The position numbers and the translations under genes are program-made. From assembly GCA_900542265.1 (NCBI GenBank), contig UQML01000011.1, positions 1 to 62,456 on the forward strand: a stretch of 62,456 bases of DNA, written 5' to 3'. The notes under the pieces were generated by a model. The model did no database searches and was not told the DNA's origin. It saw only the letters and a list, made by a program, of their open reading frames with translations. Shown piece by piece: positions 1 to 7,808 of this stretch. Source of the DNA: an uncultured Eggerthella sp. GTDB lineage: Bacteria > Actinomycetota > Coriobacteriia > Coriobacteriales > Eggerthellaceae. Positions within the stretch are counted from its first letter, which is position 1, and every line of letters starts with the position of its first letter.

Positions 1-47
1 CTACACCCTAGAGTTCGTCGGCAGCGTCAGATGTGTATAAGAGACAG
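1..47 (+). other. Illumina Nextera adapter and i5 index (artefact)
   Basis: Bases 15-28 (TCGTCGGCAGCGTC) followed by 29-47 (AGATGTGTATAAGAGACAG) are the Nextera Read 1 transposase adapter. Bases 1-6 (CTACAC) are the end of the P5 arm, and bases 7-14 (CCTAGAGT) match the Nextera XT i5 index S516 as I recall it. This is library-preparation sequence left on a contig end; genomic sequence begins at about base 48. Confidence 0.97.
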
Positions 48-49
48 TC

Positions 50-193
50 TTTACACCACGAGCAAACGCAGCCGTGTCAACGTTTGCCTTTGTCTGTTTA
101 TTATTTGCCCTCTGGTTTGATGTCTCAAACATAACAGGACACATTCGTTCGTGTAGAGAACTCAAAAAACAAATCAAAAATCATGCTGGTTAA
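50..193 (+). CDS. C-terminal fragment of an unidentified membrane protein
   Basis: An open frame runs from the adapter junction to a TAA at 191-193, giving 47 residues with the start missing. The fragment has one strongly hydrophobic stretch (VSTFAFVCLLFALWF) followed by a basic tail ending KKQIKNHAG, the look of a last transmembrane helix with a cytoplasmic tail. It stops exactly at a strong terminator and faces the CoA-transferase gene. The family cannot be recognised from so short a piece, and a chance open frame is possible. Confidence 0.45.
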   Translation, partial: FTPRANAAVSTFAFVCLLFALWFDVSNITGHIRSCRELKKQIKNHAG

Positions 194-232
194 ATAATGC
201 CTCCTCTAATAAATTAAAGAGGAGGCATTATT
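193..232. terminator. Bidirectional intrinsic terminator
   Basis: A perfect 15-bp inverted repeat (193-207 with 218-232) encloses a 10-base A/T loop. The GC core GCCTCCTCT/AGAGGAGGC is flanked by A-rich and T-rich arms, so it can work on both strands. It separates the truncated + strand gene from the CoA-transferase on the minus strand. Confidence 0.9.
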
Positions 233-282
233 CTTGCGCATTCTTTAAGAAGTATAGTTTGGCAACTTGTCCAGCAATATAG

Positions 283-1596
283 CTACCAGTTGCAAGGCGC
301 CTCTCCTTGAGCTTGACGTTTTGATATAAGAACAGGAATAGTATCAAGATCTTCACCATGCCAACAGCGAACTGCGCCTTTTTCCTCAAGCGCCGCTATT
401 TGTTCAGGAGTATATCCCTTGCTGAGCAAGTAACGTTCAGTATGATAGCCGCAAGGTTTACCTAAGATCAAAGGTGGATCATCATAAGAATCAAAGCGAA
501 TAGGTGTGGTATTAAATACGCGTGGTCCAAAGTCTTTTGATTCATAGCGTCGCAAAGCATCATTATCATAGGCTTCCTCATCAGCCAAGATATCAGCATA
601 ATCAAATAGTTTTTGATGAGGGACTTCTTGCTTCATCATGACCTCATCCCATTCATCATAATCTTTTTGAGCATACCCTTGCTCCATTTGCGAAACAACA
701 AACTCTTGCAGATTATTCTCACGAATAGCTGCCAGAGTAGACATCCGCGGATCATCAACCATTTCATCTAAGCCAAGCATTTTCATCATGGGATTGTAAT
801 AGCGATTATAGTCAGGTAAACATATGAGAAACCAAACCCCATCGCGTGATTGATATGTATTATTAAACGGATTACGTACAGCCGCGCGATCGCACGGATA
901 GGTTGCACCAAACTGGTGAGATTGAATCCCATGAGAATGACCCCACAGCGCAACATGGTAGAGATTAGTAGTGACCTTTTCTCCTACGCCCGTACGTTCA
1001 CGGTTAAAAAGTGCAGCTACGATGCCACCAGCAAAAATGGCGGCAGCATTAAAATCACCAAATCCCTGTGGAGCAATTGCAGGAGATTCTCCTGCTTGTC
1101 TAAACGTGGCATTCACACCACCACGCGAACCCCAACAAACCGCATCATAACCAGGTTCATTGCACATAGCACCATATTGACCATAACCACGCATCTGTGC
1201 CCAAATCAATCGAGGGAATTTCTCATGCAGAGTCTCATAATCAAGACCCATTTTCACAAGTGCTTTATCACGTAAACCATTAACAAACACATCAGCATCA
1301 GAAAGCAAGTCCATAAAAATAGCCATACCTTCTTCAGTCTTTAGATTGAGGCTAATCCAGTCCTTGTTGGCGTTAACATTTTCATAGGTTGGATCACATG
1401 TTTCGGTATTTTGCCCTCCAAAACCGTAACATTGAGAGCGTTGAGGGTCTTCTGCAGGATTTTCAACTTTAATGACTTCAGCACCCCACTCACCTAAACA
1501 ACGTACTGCTGCAGGTGCCGCAACCCATTCTGCCAACTCCACAACTTTTACATCATGTAACGGACCGTATCCATTCATGATCTCTGATACAAACAT
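283..1596 (-). CDS. Class III (CaiB/BaiF-type) acyl-CoA transferase
   Basis: The 437-residue protein belongs to the family III CoA-transferases, which move CoA between carboxylic acids through an aspartyl-CoA thioester. The N-terminus (VKVVELAEWVAAPAAVRCLGEWGAEVIKVE, here split for reading as VKVVELAEWV and GAEVIKVENP) is the family signature. The GYDAVCWGSRGG stretch at about 149-160 places D151 where the catalytic Asp sits. NPFNNTYQSRDGVWF resembles the HadA/FldA branch acting on 2-hydroxy acids in amino-acid fermenters. At 437 residues it is slightly longer than CaiB (about 405). The start is supported by GGAGGGG 6-8 bases upstream. It is monocistronic, lying between two terminators. Substrate is unknown; 2-hydroxyacyl- or carnitine-like acids are only possibilities. 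Confidence 0.85.
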   Translation of the reverse strand: MFVSEIMNGYGPLHDVKVVELAEWVAAPAAVRCLGEWGAEVIKVENPAEDPQRSQCYGFGGQNTETCDPTYENVNANKDWISLNLKTEEGMAIFMDLLSDADVFVNGLRDKALVKMGLDYETLHEKFPRLIWAQMRGYGQYGAMCNEPGYDAVCWGSRGGVNATFRQAGESPAIAPQGFGDFNAAAIFAGGIVAALFNRERTGVGEKVTTNLYHVALWGHSHGIQSHQFGATYPCDRAAVRNPFNNTYQSRDGVWFLICLPDYNRYYNPMMKMLGLDEMVDDPRMSTLAAIRENNLQEFVVSQMEQGYAQKDYDEWDEVMMKQEVPHQKLFDYADILADEEAYDNDALRRYESKDFGPRVFNTTPIRFDSYDDPPLILGKPCGYHTERYLLSKGYTPEQIAALEEKGAVRCWHGEDLDTIPVLISKRQAQGEAPCNW

Positions 1597-1700
1597 ACTT
1601 ATCCCCTCCCCGTGGTGAGCATACCCCTCATAACAAAAAGAACAGAGGCTTTATATACAAGTGGCAGCATATTCATCGACCCCAAAGAGCAATACTACAC

Positions 1701-1737
1701 TAAAAAGGCGCTTCTATCACGCACGATAGAAGCGCCC
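1701..1737 (-). terminator. Terminator of the srtB-pur operon
   Basis: A 12-bp perfect stem (1707-1718 with 1725-1736) with a 6-base loop lies 56 bases after the purH stop. On the minus strand it is followed by a T-run (complement of 1701-1706), the normal arrangement for ending the purine transcript. Confidence 0.88.
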
Positions 1738-1792
1738 TTCATAATAATTTAGTTCTTCACTCGTTTATTCTGCTCAATAAACGAAATTATTC

Positions 1793-3364
1793 TTAATGAC
1801 GAAAATGACGATGTCCCGTAAACACCATGGCAATGTTATGAGCGTTAGCTGCTTCAATTACTTCCTCATCACGAATTGATCCACCAGGTTGAATGACTGC
1901 CGTAACACCAGCATCTGCCAAAACCTCTAAACCGTCAGCAAAGGGGAAGAACGCATCCGATGCTGCGACTGCACCCTTTGCTTTATCTCCAGCTTGCTCC
2001 ACTGCAATACGAGCAGAATTAACACGATTTGGCTGTCCGCCACCCTCACCAACATTGCAAAGATCTTTTGCGATCAAAATCGCATTTGACTTGACTGATT
2101 TAACTGCTTTCCAAGCAAAAATCAAATCGCGCATCTCTTCAGCAGTAGGCTTGCGGGTAGTTGCCACGGTAAACGTCTCAGGATCTTCAGCAACCGCATC
2201 AGACTCCTGGCACAAAAGACCACCCTCAACGGAGCGATATTCGCAAACACGACCAGCAGGGTTTACTCCACCTGTTTGCAAAAGTCGCGCATTGGGCTTA
2301 GAAGAATACATTTCAAGAGCGTCTTCAGAAAACTCGGGCGCGATAATAGCCTCAACAAACTGTTTGTTGTTAAAGATACGCTCAACAACTTCTCCGGTGA
2401 TAGGACGATTAAATGCAATTACGCCACCGTATGCTGATACGGGATCTGCCTCATAGGCACGAACATAAGCATCAACAACATTGTCTGCTTCACAAACTCC
2501 ACAAGGAGTCAAATGCTTAACAATAACGCAAGCGGGGTTGTCGTACTCACGAACTGCTGCCCATGCGGCATCAAGATCAAGATAATTGTTGTACGACAAT
2601 TCTTTACCCTGCATCTGTTTTGCATGGGCAAGCGTATGGGCAGCGTTGGGATAACCATTAATCTGATAGAACGCAGCACTTTGATGAGGGTTTTCACCAT
2701 AACGTAAATCTTGCTTTTTAGTGAGTGTAAGACTGCAGGTATCTGCAAACTGAGTCTCCCCCTCATTTAATGCTTGATCAAGCCATGCTGCAATCGCTCC
2801 ATCATAAGCAGCCGTAGTCTTAAATACTTGATAGGCTAACATAAGGCGCGTTGAAAGAAGCGTTGCTCCATCATGACCACGCATCTCATCAAGAATCGCA
2901 TCATAAGATTCAGGTTTTGTTACAACAGCAACAGAAGCATAATTTTTAGCAGCCGAACGAAGCATGGATGGTCCACCGATATCAATGTTTTCAATGCACG
3001 TCTCAAAGTCAGCTCCTGAAGTAACCGTCTTTTCAAAGGCATAGAGATTTACAACGACCATGTCGATCATTTCGATGCCATGCTCTTTGGCCTGTGCCAT
3101 ATGATTAGGATTGTCACGCTTTGCAAGAAGTCCCCCATGAACCATAGGATGCAAGGTCTTAACGCGGCCATCCATCATTTCAGGGAACTTAGTAACATCA
3201 TCAATAGGGGTAACAGGGATACCTGCTTCAGCAATTACCTTTGCAGTACCACCAGTAGAGATAATCTCTACACCGAATTCTTCGACGAGAGCACGTGCGA
3301 AATCAACAATACCGGTTTTATCCGTTACTGACATCAACACACGTTTAATTATTGGATCTGCCAT
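1793..3364 (-). CDS. purH: Bifunctional AICAR transformylase / IMP cyclohydrolase PurH
   Basis: This 523-residue cytosolic enzyme performs the last two steps of IMP synthesis: formylation of AICAR with 10-formyl-THF, then ring closure. The N-terminal cyclohydrolase domain (about 1-200) starts with KRVLMSVTDKTGIVDFA and carries GGTAKVI and DGRVKTLHP. The larger C-terminal transformylase domain contains the catalytic Lys-His pair in CVIVKHLTPCGVCEA and ends FTGHRHFRH as expected. Length is standard. An AAAGGAG motif lies 8 bases before the ATG. It is the last gene of the operon, 32 bases after purN, and is followed by a strong terminator. Confidence 0.98.
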   Translation of the reverse strand: MADPIIKRVLMSVTDKTGIVDFARALVEEFGVEIISTGGTAKVIAEAGIPVTPIDDVTKFPEMMDGRVKTLHPMVHGGLLAKRDNPNHMAQAKEHGIEMIDMVVVNLYAFEKTVTSGADFETCIENIDIGGPSMLRSAAKNYASVAVVTKPESYDAILDEMRGHDGATLLSTRLMLAYQVFKTTAAYDGAIAAWLDQALNEGETQFADTCSLTLTKKQDLRYGENPHQSAAFYQINGYPNAAHTLAHAKQMQGKELSYNNYLDLDAAWAAVREYDNPACVIVKHLTPCGVCEADNVVDAYVRAYEADPVSAYGGVIAFNRPITGEVVERIFNNKQFVEAIIAPEFSEDALEMYSSKPNARLLQTGGVNPAGRVCEYRSVEGGLLCQESDAVAEDPETFTVATTRKPTAEEMRDLIFAWKAVKSVKSNAILIAKDLCNVGEGGGQPNRVNSARIAVEQAGDKAKGAVAASDAFFPFADGLEVLADAGVTAVIQPGGSIRDEEVIEAANAHNIAMVFTGHRHFRH

Positions 3365-3396
3365 TACCTAATCTCCTTTATCTAAAAGCTTGACTT

Positions 3397-4047
3397 CTAT
3401 AATGCAGGAAGTATTTCAACACGACGATCATCAAGAAGCTTTACTCTATCCTCCACAAGCCATTGCAAAACACGCGGATATAGCTCATGTTCTGTTTTGT
3501 GAATACGTGCTTCAAGCGTATCAAGCGTGTCGTCTTCATACACCACTACAGGCTCTTGAGCAATAATTGCCCCCGTATCATATGTAGCATCGGCAAAATG
3601 CACCGTTACTCCTGTAACCTTTACTCCATACGAGAAAGCATCTTCAATTGCATGAGCTCCCTTAAATGAAGGAAGAAGAGCGGGATGAAGATTGAGAATA
3701 CGTCCAGGAAAAGTCATGAGCACTTCTTCAGTGAGCATGCGCATATAACCTGCCATCACAACATAGTCAACACCCGAACGTACCAATTCAGCGGCAATTA
3801 ATTCATTAGCAACAGAAGGATCTTTGTATATCTCTTTACTGAGTGAAAGCGTTGGAATGCCAACGCGTGCTGCGCGCTCAAGACCAAAAGCATCAGGACG
3901 TGAAGAAATAACAAGCGAGATTTCAATATCAAGACGCCCTGCTAAAATCTCATCTATGATCGCTTGAAGATTAGTGCCACTTCCGCTGATAAGCACACCA
4001 ATTTTTAGTTTGCCACCTTCGGTTTGATTGTGCTGCATGATGTTCAC
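3397..4047 (-). CDS. purN: Phosphoribosylglycinamide formyltransferase PurN
   Basis: PurN transfers a formyl group from 10-formyl-THF to GAR, the third step of purine synthesis. The phosphate-binding motif IGVLISGSGTNLQAIID, the catalytic Asn/His in NLHPALLPSFKG and the Asp in DTGAIIAQEP are all present. The open frame could extend to 4092, but that would overlap purM by 41 bases and lacks a ribosome site. A GAGG motif inside the end of purM sits 9 bases before a GTG at 4045-4047, so I place the start there (216 residues). ATG at 4038 is the alternative. The purM stop is 4 bases away, so translation is probably coupled. Confidence 0.95.
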   Translation of the reverse strand: MNIMQHNQTEGGKLKIGVLISGSGTNLQAIIDEILAGRLDIEISLVISSRPDAFGLERAARVGIPTLSLSKEIYKDPSVANELIAAELVRSGVDYVVMAGYMRMLTEEVLMTFPGRILNLHPALLPSFKGAHAIEDAFSYGVKVTGVTVHFADATYDTGAIIAQEPVVVYEDDTLDTLEARIHKTEHELYPRVLQWLVEDRVKLLDDRRVEILPAL

Positions 4048-4051
4048 GGTA

Positions 4052-5206
4052 TTATTCCTCATCATTGACGACAAACAAAAGTTCTTGATCAACGTAGGTC
4101 ACTTGTCCTGAACCAGGAACAACACGACCAACCACAAACGCCTCTTCCCCTTCAGCTTGAAGAAATGCGCATACTTCTTCAGCTTTATCAGGACGTACTG
4201 CCAAAATCATACCAAGACCCATGTTGAACGTTTTTAACGCTTCTGTTTCATCAAGACGCGCCGCACGACAAACCCAAGGAATAATTGAAGGCATGACCCA
4301 GGTGCCAACGTGCACCTCAGCATCGACTTGATCATTAAGCGCACGATTCAAGTTTTCAGAAATACCGCCACCCGTAATATGAGCAAGAGCATGCACTGCT
4401 CCAGGAAATGCGCGCAAAACACTCCGCACTGGTTTAACATAAATGCGCGTTGGCTCCAACAGAGCGTCAAGCACACTTAAACCGTCAAGTTCTTCACGCT
4501 CAAGACGTAATTCGTAGGTGGTCTTACCCTCAACACACACCTTGCGCGCGAGCGAGTATCCATTAGAGTGAAGACCCGATGAAGCAAGACCAATAAGAAT
4601 ATCACCTGACTCAACTTTATTAGGATCAAGCATTTCAGGTCGATCAACTACACCAACACAGAAACCTGATAAATCATATTCATGAGGATCCATGACACCA
4701 GGATGCTCAGCCATTTCTCCACCAATCAGAGCGGCTCCTGCCATTTCGCACCCATCAGCAATGCCACCAACAATTTCTGCTACCGCGTCACTAGAAAGCT
4801 TGCCAACTGCAATATAGTCAAGGAAAAAGAGGGGCTCAGCTCCCGTTGCTAAAATGTCGTTTACACACATTGCAACAAGATCAATACCAACCGTATCATG
4901 CTTGCCTGCCAATTTAGCAAGTTGAATTTTAGTACCAACACCATCAGCTCCTGATACCAAAATAGGATCTGCCATTTGTTTGGCTACTTTAATTGAAAAC
5001 AAACCACCAAATCCACCGATATCACCACGAACTTCATCACGATACGTACGATGAACTGCATCTTTAATAGCTTCTACTGCACGGGCACCCTCAGCAGTAT
5101 CAACACCGGCATCAGCATACGTGGTAGTTTGACCTTGAGATGTCCAGCTTGGCCATTTAGTTTGCTCATCCGTTGCAGTTGCATCGACTTTAATACGATC
5201 AGTCAT
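4052..5206 (-). CDS. purM: Phosphoribosylformylglycinamidine cyclo-ligase PurM (AIR synthetase)
   Basis: PurM closes the imidazole ring of AIR from FGAM using ATP. The 384-residue protein has the AIR synthetase core: YADAGVDTAEGARAVEAIK, the glycine-rich GDIGGFGGLFSI, ILVSGADGVGTKIQLA, DLVAMCVNDILATGAEPLFFLDY and ITGGGISENLNR. An extra N-terminal segment of about 25 residues precedes the usual start. AGGAG lies 5 bases before the ATG. A 118-bp gap separates it from purF, long for this operon, but no terminator is visible there. Confidence 0.97.
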   Translation of the reverse strand: MTDRIKVDATATDEQTKWPSWTSQGQTTTYADAGVDTAEGARAVEAIKDAVHRTYRDEVRGDIGGFGGLFSIKVAKQMADPILVSGADGVGTKIQLAKLAGKHDTVGIDLVAMCVNDILATGAEPLFFLDYIAVGKLSSDAVAEIVGGIADGCEMAGAALIGGEMAEHPGVMDPHEYDLSGFCVGVVDRPEMLDPNKVESGDILIGLASSGLHSNGYSLARKVCVEGKTTYELRLEREELDGLSVLDALLEPTRIYVKPVRSVLRAFPGAVHALAHITGGGISENLNRALNDQVDAEVHVGTWVMPSIIPWVCRAARLDETEALKTFNMGLGMILAVRPDKAEEVCAFLQAEGEEAFVVGRVVPGSGQVTYVDQELLFVVNDEE

Positions 5207-5324
5207 GAACTCTCCTAGTATCTTTACGTGAGCACATGTCTATAAAACATGCCTTTACTGTACCGTCTATGATACAGGCTATCAGCCAATCACACAGTCA
5301 CATCTTGCGCGGAGGTAAGACAAT

Positions 5325-6761
5325 TTAAGGCAAGAAGCTCTTTTGTTTGAGCGCCGGAGGAATTGAGACTGGATAGTTGCCTGAAAAACATGCATCGCAA
5401 AAACCAGAATGCTCAGTTTTAATAGCTTCGTGTAAGCCTTCGATCGAAATGAAAGCAAGACTATCTGCGCCGATAAATTCGCAAACTTCATCGCACGTCA
5501 TATTGGCAGATATCAATTGATCTTGTGTATCAGTGTCAATCCCATAAAAGCAAGGCCACTTAGTTTCGGGCGACACGATACGCACATGCACTTCTGCCGC
5601 TCCTGCATCTCGAAGCATAGTCACCAGTTTTTTACTTGTATTGCCACGCACAATCGAATCATCAATAACAACCAAACGTTTTCCAGAAATAACTGAAGGA
5701 AGAGGATTAAGCTTAATGCGAATACCCATTTGTCGCATTTCATCAGTGGGTTCAATAAACGTTCTTCCCACATAACGATTTTTCACAATACCATCTGAAT
5801 AAGGGATACCCGACTCTTCCGCGTATCCCATTGCCGAAGGAAGACCGGAATCAGGAACGCCCAATACAAGATCAGCTTCAACCGGAGCCTCTCGAGCAAG
5901 AATGCGACCCATAGCTCGACGTGCCTGATAAACACTTTGGCCATCCATCACTGAATCAGGACGCGCGAAATAAACGTATTCAAAAATACAGCTTGCACGT
6001 GCCCGCGGAGGAATACCTTGTTCAGCAACCATACCATCCGCGTTGAAGCGCACCACTTCACCTGGTGCTACTTCGCGTACAAATTCAGCACCTACAATAT
6101 CAAGCCCACACGTTTCAGAAGAAACAACCCAGCCTCGTTCATTAGGGAGCTCACCTATCACAAGCGGACGAATACCATTGGGATCTCTAAAGGCATAGAG
6201 CGCATCAGGACTCGCAAGCACCATCGCATATGCTCCTCGCATCAAATTCATAGCTTGTTTGATGCCTTCACGCAACGAATGGGAAACTTTAGTGACTTCA
6301 CCAATAATCTTTGCTGCAATCTCAGAGTCAGTACTTGCTCTTAGTTGTACGCCATGCTCGGCGCAAATTGCATAAAGGGTTGCCGTATTGACGAGTGTTC
6401 CATTATGAGCAAGTGCAATTAAGGTTTTGTCTATGGCGCAAATATGGGGCTGTGCTGCTTCCCATGACTCTATCCCGCCGCTGGTTGAATAGCGGACATG
6501 CCCTACCGCAACTTCACCTTGCAGAGGTGCAAGCGTCGACTCATTAAAGACCTGCGTCACAAGTCCTAAGTCTTTTGACACCATAACGGTATCGCCATCA
6601 CCAACAGCAATGCCTGCTGATTCTTGTCCACGATGCTGAAGAGCCTGCAAGCCAAAACAGGTAAGACGCGCTACATCATCTCCCGGAGCATATACGCCAA
6701 ATACGGCACATTCTTCTTCCATACGATCAGGTCTTTGCTCGGGATAAAGCGAAGTAGCCAC
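5325..6761 (-). CDS. purF: Amidophosphoribosyltransferase PurF
   Basis: PurF commits PRPP and glutamine to purine synthesis. The 478-residue protein begins with a short propeptide and the catalytic Cys at about residue 18 (EEECAVFGVY), so processing after residue 17 is expected. The PRTase loop is VVIDDSIVRGNTSKKL. Four cysteines that bind a 4Fe-4S cluster in the Bacillus-type enzyme are recognisable (ASCIFEY, PCFYGIDT, GFCDACFSG), consistent with an anaerobic or microaerobic host. The start is GTG with an AGGAGG just 4 bases upstream. The sortase stop codon lies immediately before that ribosome site, so the two genes are co-transcribed. Confidence 0.97.
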   Translation of the reverse strand: MATSLYPEQRPDRMEEECAVFGVYAPGDDVARLTCFGLQALQHRGQESAGIAVGDGDTVMVSKDLGLVTQVFNESTLAPLQGEVAVGHVRYSTSGGIESWEAAQPHICAIDKTLIALAHNGTLVNTATLYAICAEHGVQLRASTDSEIAAKIIGEVTKVSHSLREGIKQAMNLMRGAYAMVLASPDALYAFRDPNGIRPLVIGELPNERGWVVSSETCGLDIVGAEFVREVAPGEVVRFNADGMVAEQGIPPRARASCIFEYVYFARPDSVMDGQSVYQARRAMGRILAREAPVEADLVLGVPDSGLPSAMGYAEESGIPYSDGIVKNRYVGRTFIEPTDEMRQMGIRIKLNPLPSVISGKRLVVIDDSIVRGNTSKKLVTMLRDAGAAEVHVRIVSPETKWPCFYGIDTDTQDQLISANMTCDEVCEFIGADSLAFISIEGLHEAIKTEHSGFCDACFSGNYPVSIPPALKQKSFLP

Positions 6762-6772
6762 TCTTCCTCCTT

Positions 6773-7681
6773 TTAGGCTGCAGCGTCAAGCTGCGCCGAT
6801 TGATCTTGTGCAGTTATATCCGTTGATCCAACCTTGGTTGCTTTTATATAAGGATCATCAGGAATGGTTGTTTCAACTACAGCAGCAAAAATAATTGCAC
6901 GTCCGTCATTGTTGGTATATTCACACGTTGAGAACATAAATGACTGTCTGATATTTTCGAGCGTCAATACCGTTCCTTCTTGTTTGACTAAGGAGCGATT
7001 GAGCTTGTCTTGAATATAGGCTTGATAATCGTTTTCCGTTGGAAAACGCGTTTGTACAATGGCATCTGATCCCGTTGTTTTAATGTAGGCAAACGTAGTG
7101 CAGCGATAATTACCTCGTGGTGTCAACACATAGATACTGCGATGTTCATTAAACGTCGCTGAATCACTCCAATCAGCAAATGTCGCAAACATAGATCCGT
7201 CATTCATGTGATGACCATAGAGCGCATTGTTGCGATCAAGCATATCGGGATTGTTGTTGGCGTCAAGGAAAATAGTTCCTGCACTCGAGAAAAATCCTTG
7301 TCCACCATCAAACGATTTATGGAGGTATATCTCATTGTCTGTTCCGTGTACAACAGGATAATTAATCTTTGTACCAGGAACATAAATCCATGCACAAATA
7401 TCAGGATTAATAGCGGAAAGCCCTTCCCAATCAACCTTCAAATCCGCCAAATTGAGTGTTGAAGTATCAGCATAGCTTTCAAGATCATCATAGGCTTTTT
7501 GCTGAACACAGTATTGAAGACCAAAAAGAGCAAGCGCTGCCAAGCAGAGAATTAAAACAATTGCCGCAACTACGAAGATCAAACGTGTCATAAAGCCAGA
7601 TTTTTTGGCACTGGTTGAACCCGAATCAGAAGCAGAACCATGCGCAGGTGCACTCGTTGCGCGGTTTTTTCGAGCAGCCAT
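6773..7681 (-). CDS. srtB: Class B sortase
   Basis: The 302-residue membrane-anchored transpeptidase has a basic, Ser-rich cytoplasmic start, one transmembrane helix (about 31-56, LIFVVAAIVLILCLAALALF) and an extracellular sortase domain. Catalytic residues are visible: His in NALYGHHMNDG, Cys at about 253 in MFSTCEYT, and Arg in NDGRAIIFAA. The extra helix and TLNLADLKVDW-type region mark class B rather than class A. Class B sortases attach haem proteins or pilins to the wall; no LPXTG-like substrate is in this window, so the job is unknown. Its position as first gene of a purine operon, 11 bases before purF, is unusual. Confidence 0.93.
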   Translation of the reverse strand: MAARKNRATSAPAHGSASDSGSTSAKKSGFMTRLIFVVAAIVLILCLAALALFGLQYCVQQKAYDDLESYADTSTLNLADLKVDWEGLSAINPDICAWIYVPGTKINYPVVHGTDNEIYLHKSFDGGQGFFSSAGTIFLDANNNPDMLDRNNALYGHHMNDGSMFATFADWSDSATFNEHRSIYVLTPRGNYRCTTFAYIKTTGSDAIVQTRFPTENDYQAYIQDKLNRSLVKQEGTVLTLENIRQSFMFSTCEYTNNDGRAIIFAAVVETTIPDDPYIKATKVGSTDITAQDQSAQLDAAA

Positions 7682-7700
7682 ACGAAGTCCTTCCTACCAT

Positions 7701-7736
7701 CAAAACAAATGATGCGCCCCCCAATAAGGCGCATCA
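7701..7736 (-). terminator. Terminator-like hairpin before srtB (possible attenuator)
   Basis: A 9-bp perfect stem (7710-7718 with 7728-7736) followed on the minus strand by TTTGTTTTG. It can end the polyphosphate phosphotransferase transcript. It also lies only 19 bases before the srtB start codon, leaving no room for a separate promoter, so transcripts for srtB-pur must pass through it. Confidence 0.75.
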
Positions 7737-7762
7737 CATAAATAATACCTTATGGGAAATCT

Positions 7763-7768
7763 ATAGTA
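7763..7768 (-). promoter_or_regulatory. Candidate extended -10 for srtB-purFMNH
   Basis: On the minus strand the sequence TTGCTACTATAG contains a TACTAT hexamer preceded by TGC, an extended -10 pattern. Predicted transcription start is near 7756, giving a leader of about 75 bases that includes the hairpin at 7701-7736. No clear -35 is visible. Confidence 0.45.
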
Positions 7769-7808
7769 GCAAATTCCCCTTTACGATTGTTACTAAATGG
7801 TTTCGTGT

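Noticed and set aside
850..1275. 141-residue + strand open frame inside the CoA-transferase gene
   Set aside because: It is fully antisense to a well-supported gene, has no recognisable domain and no ribosome site.
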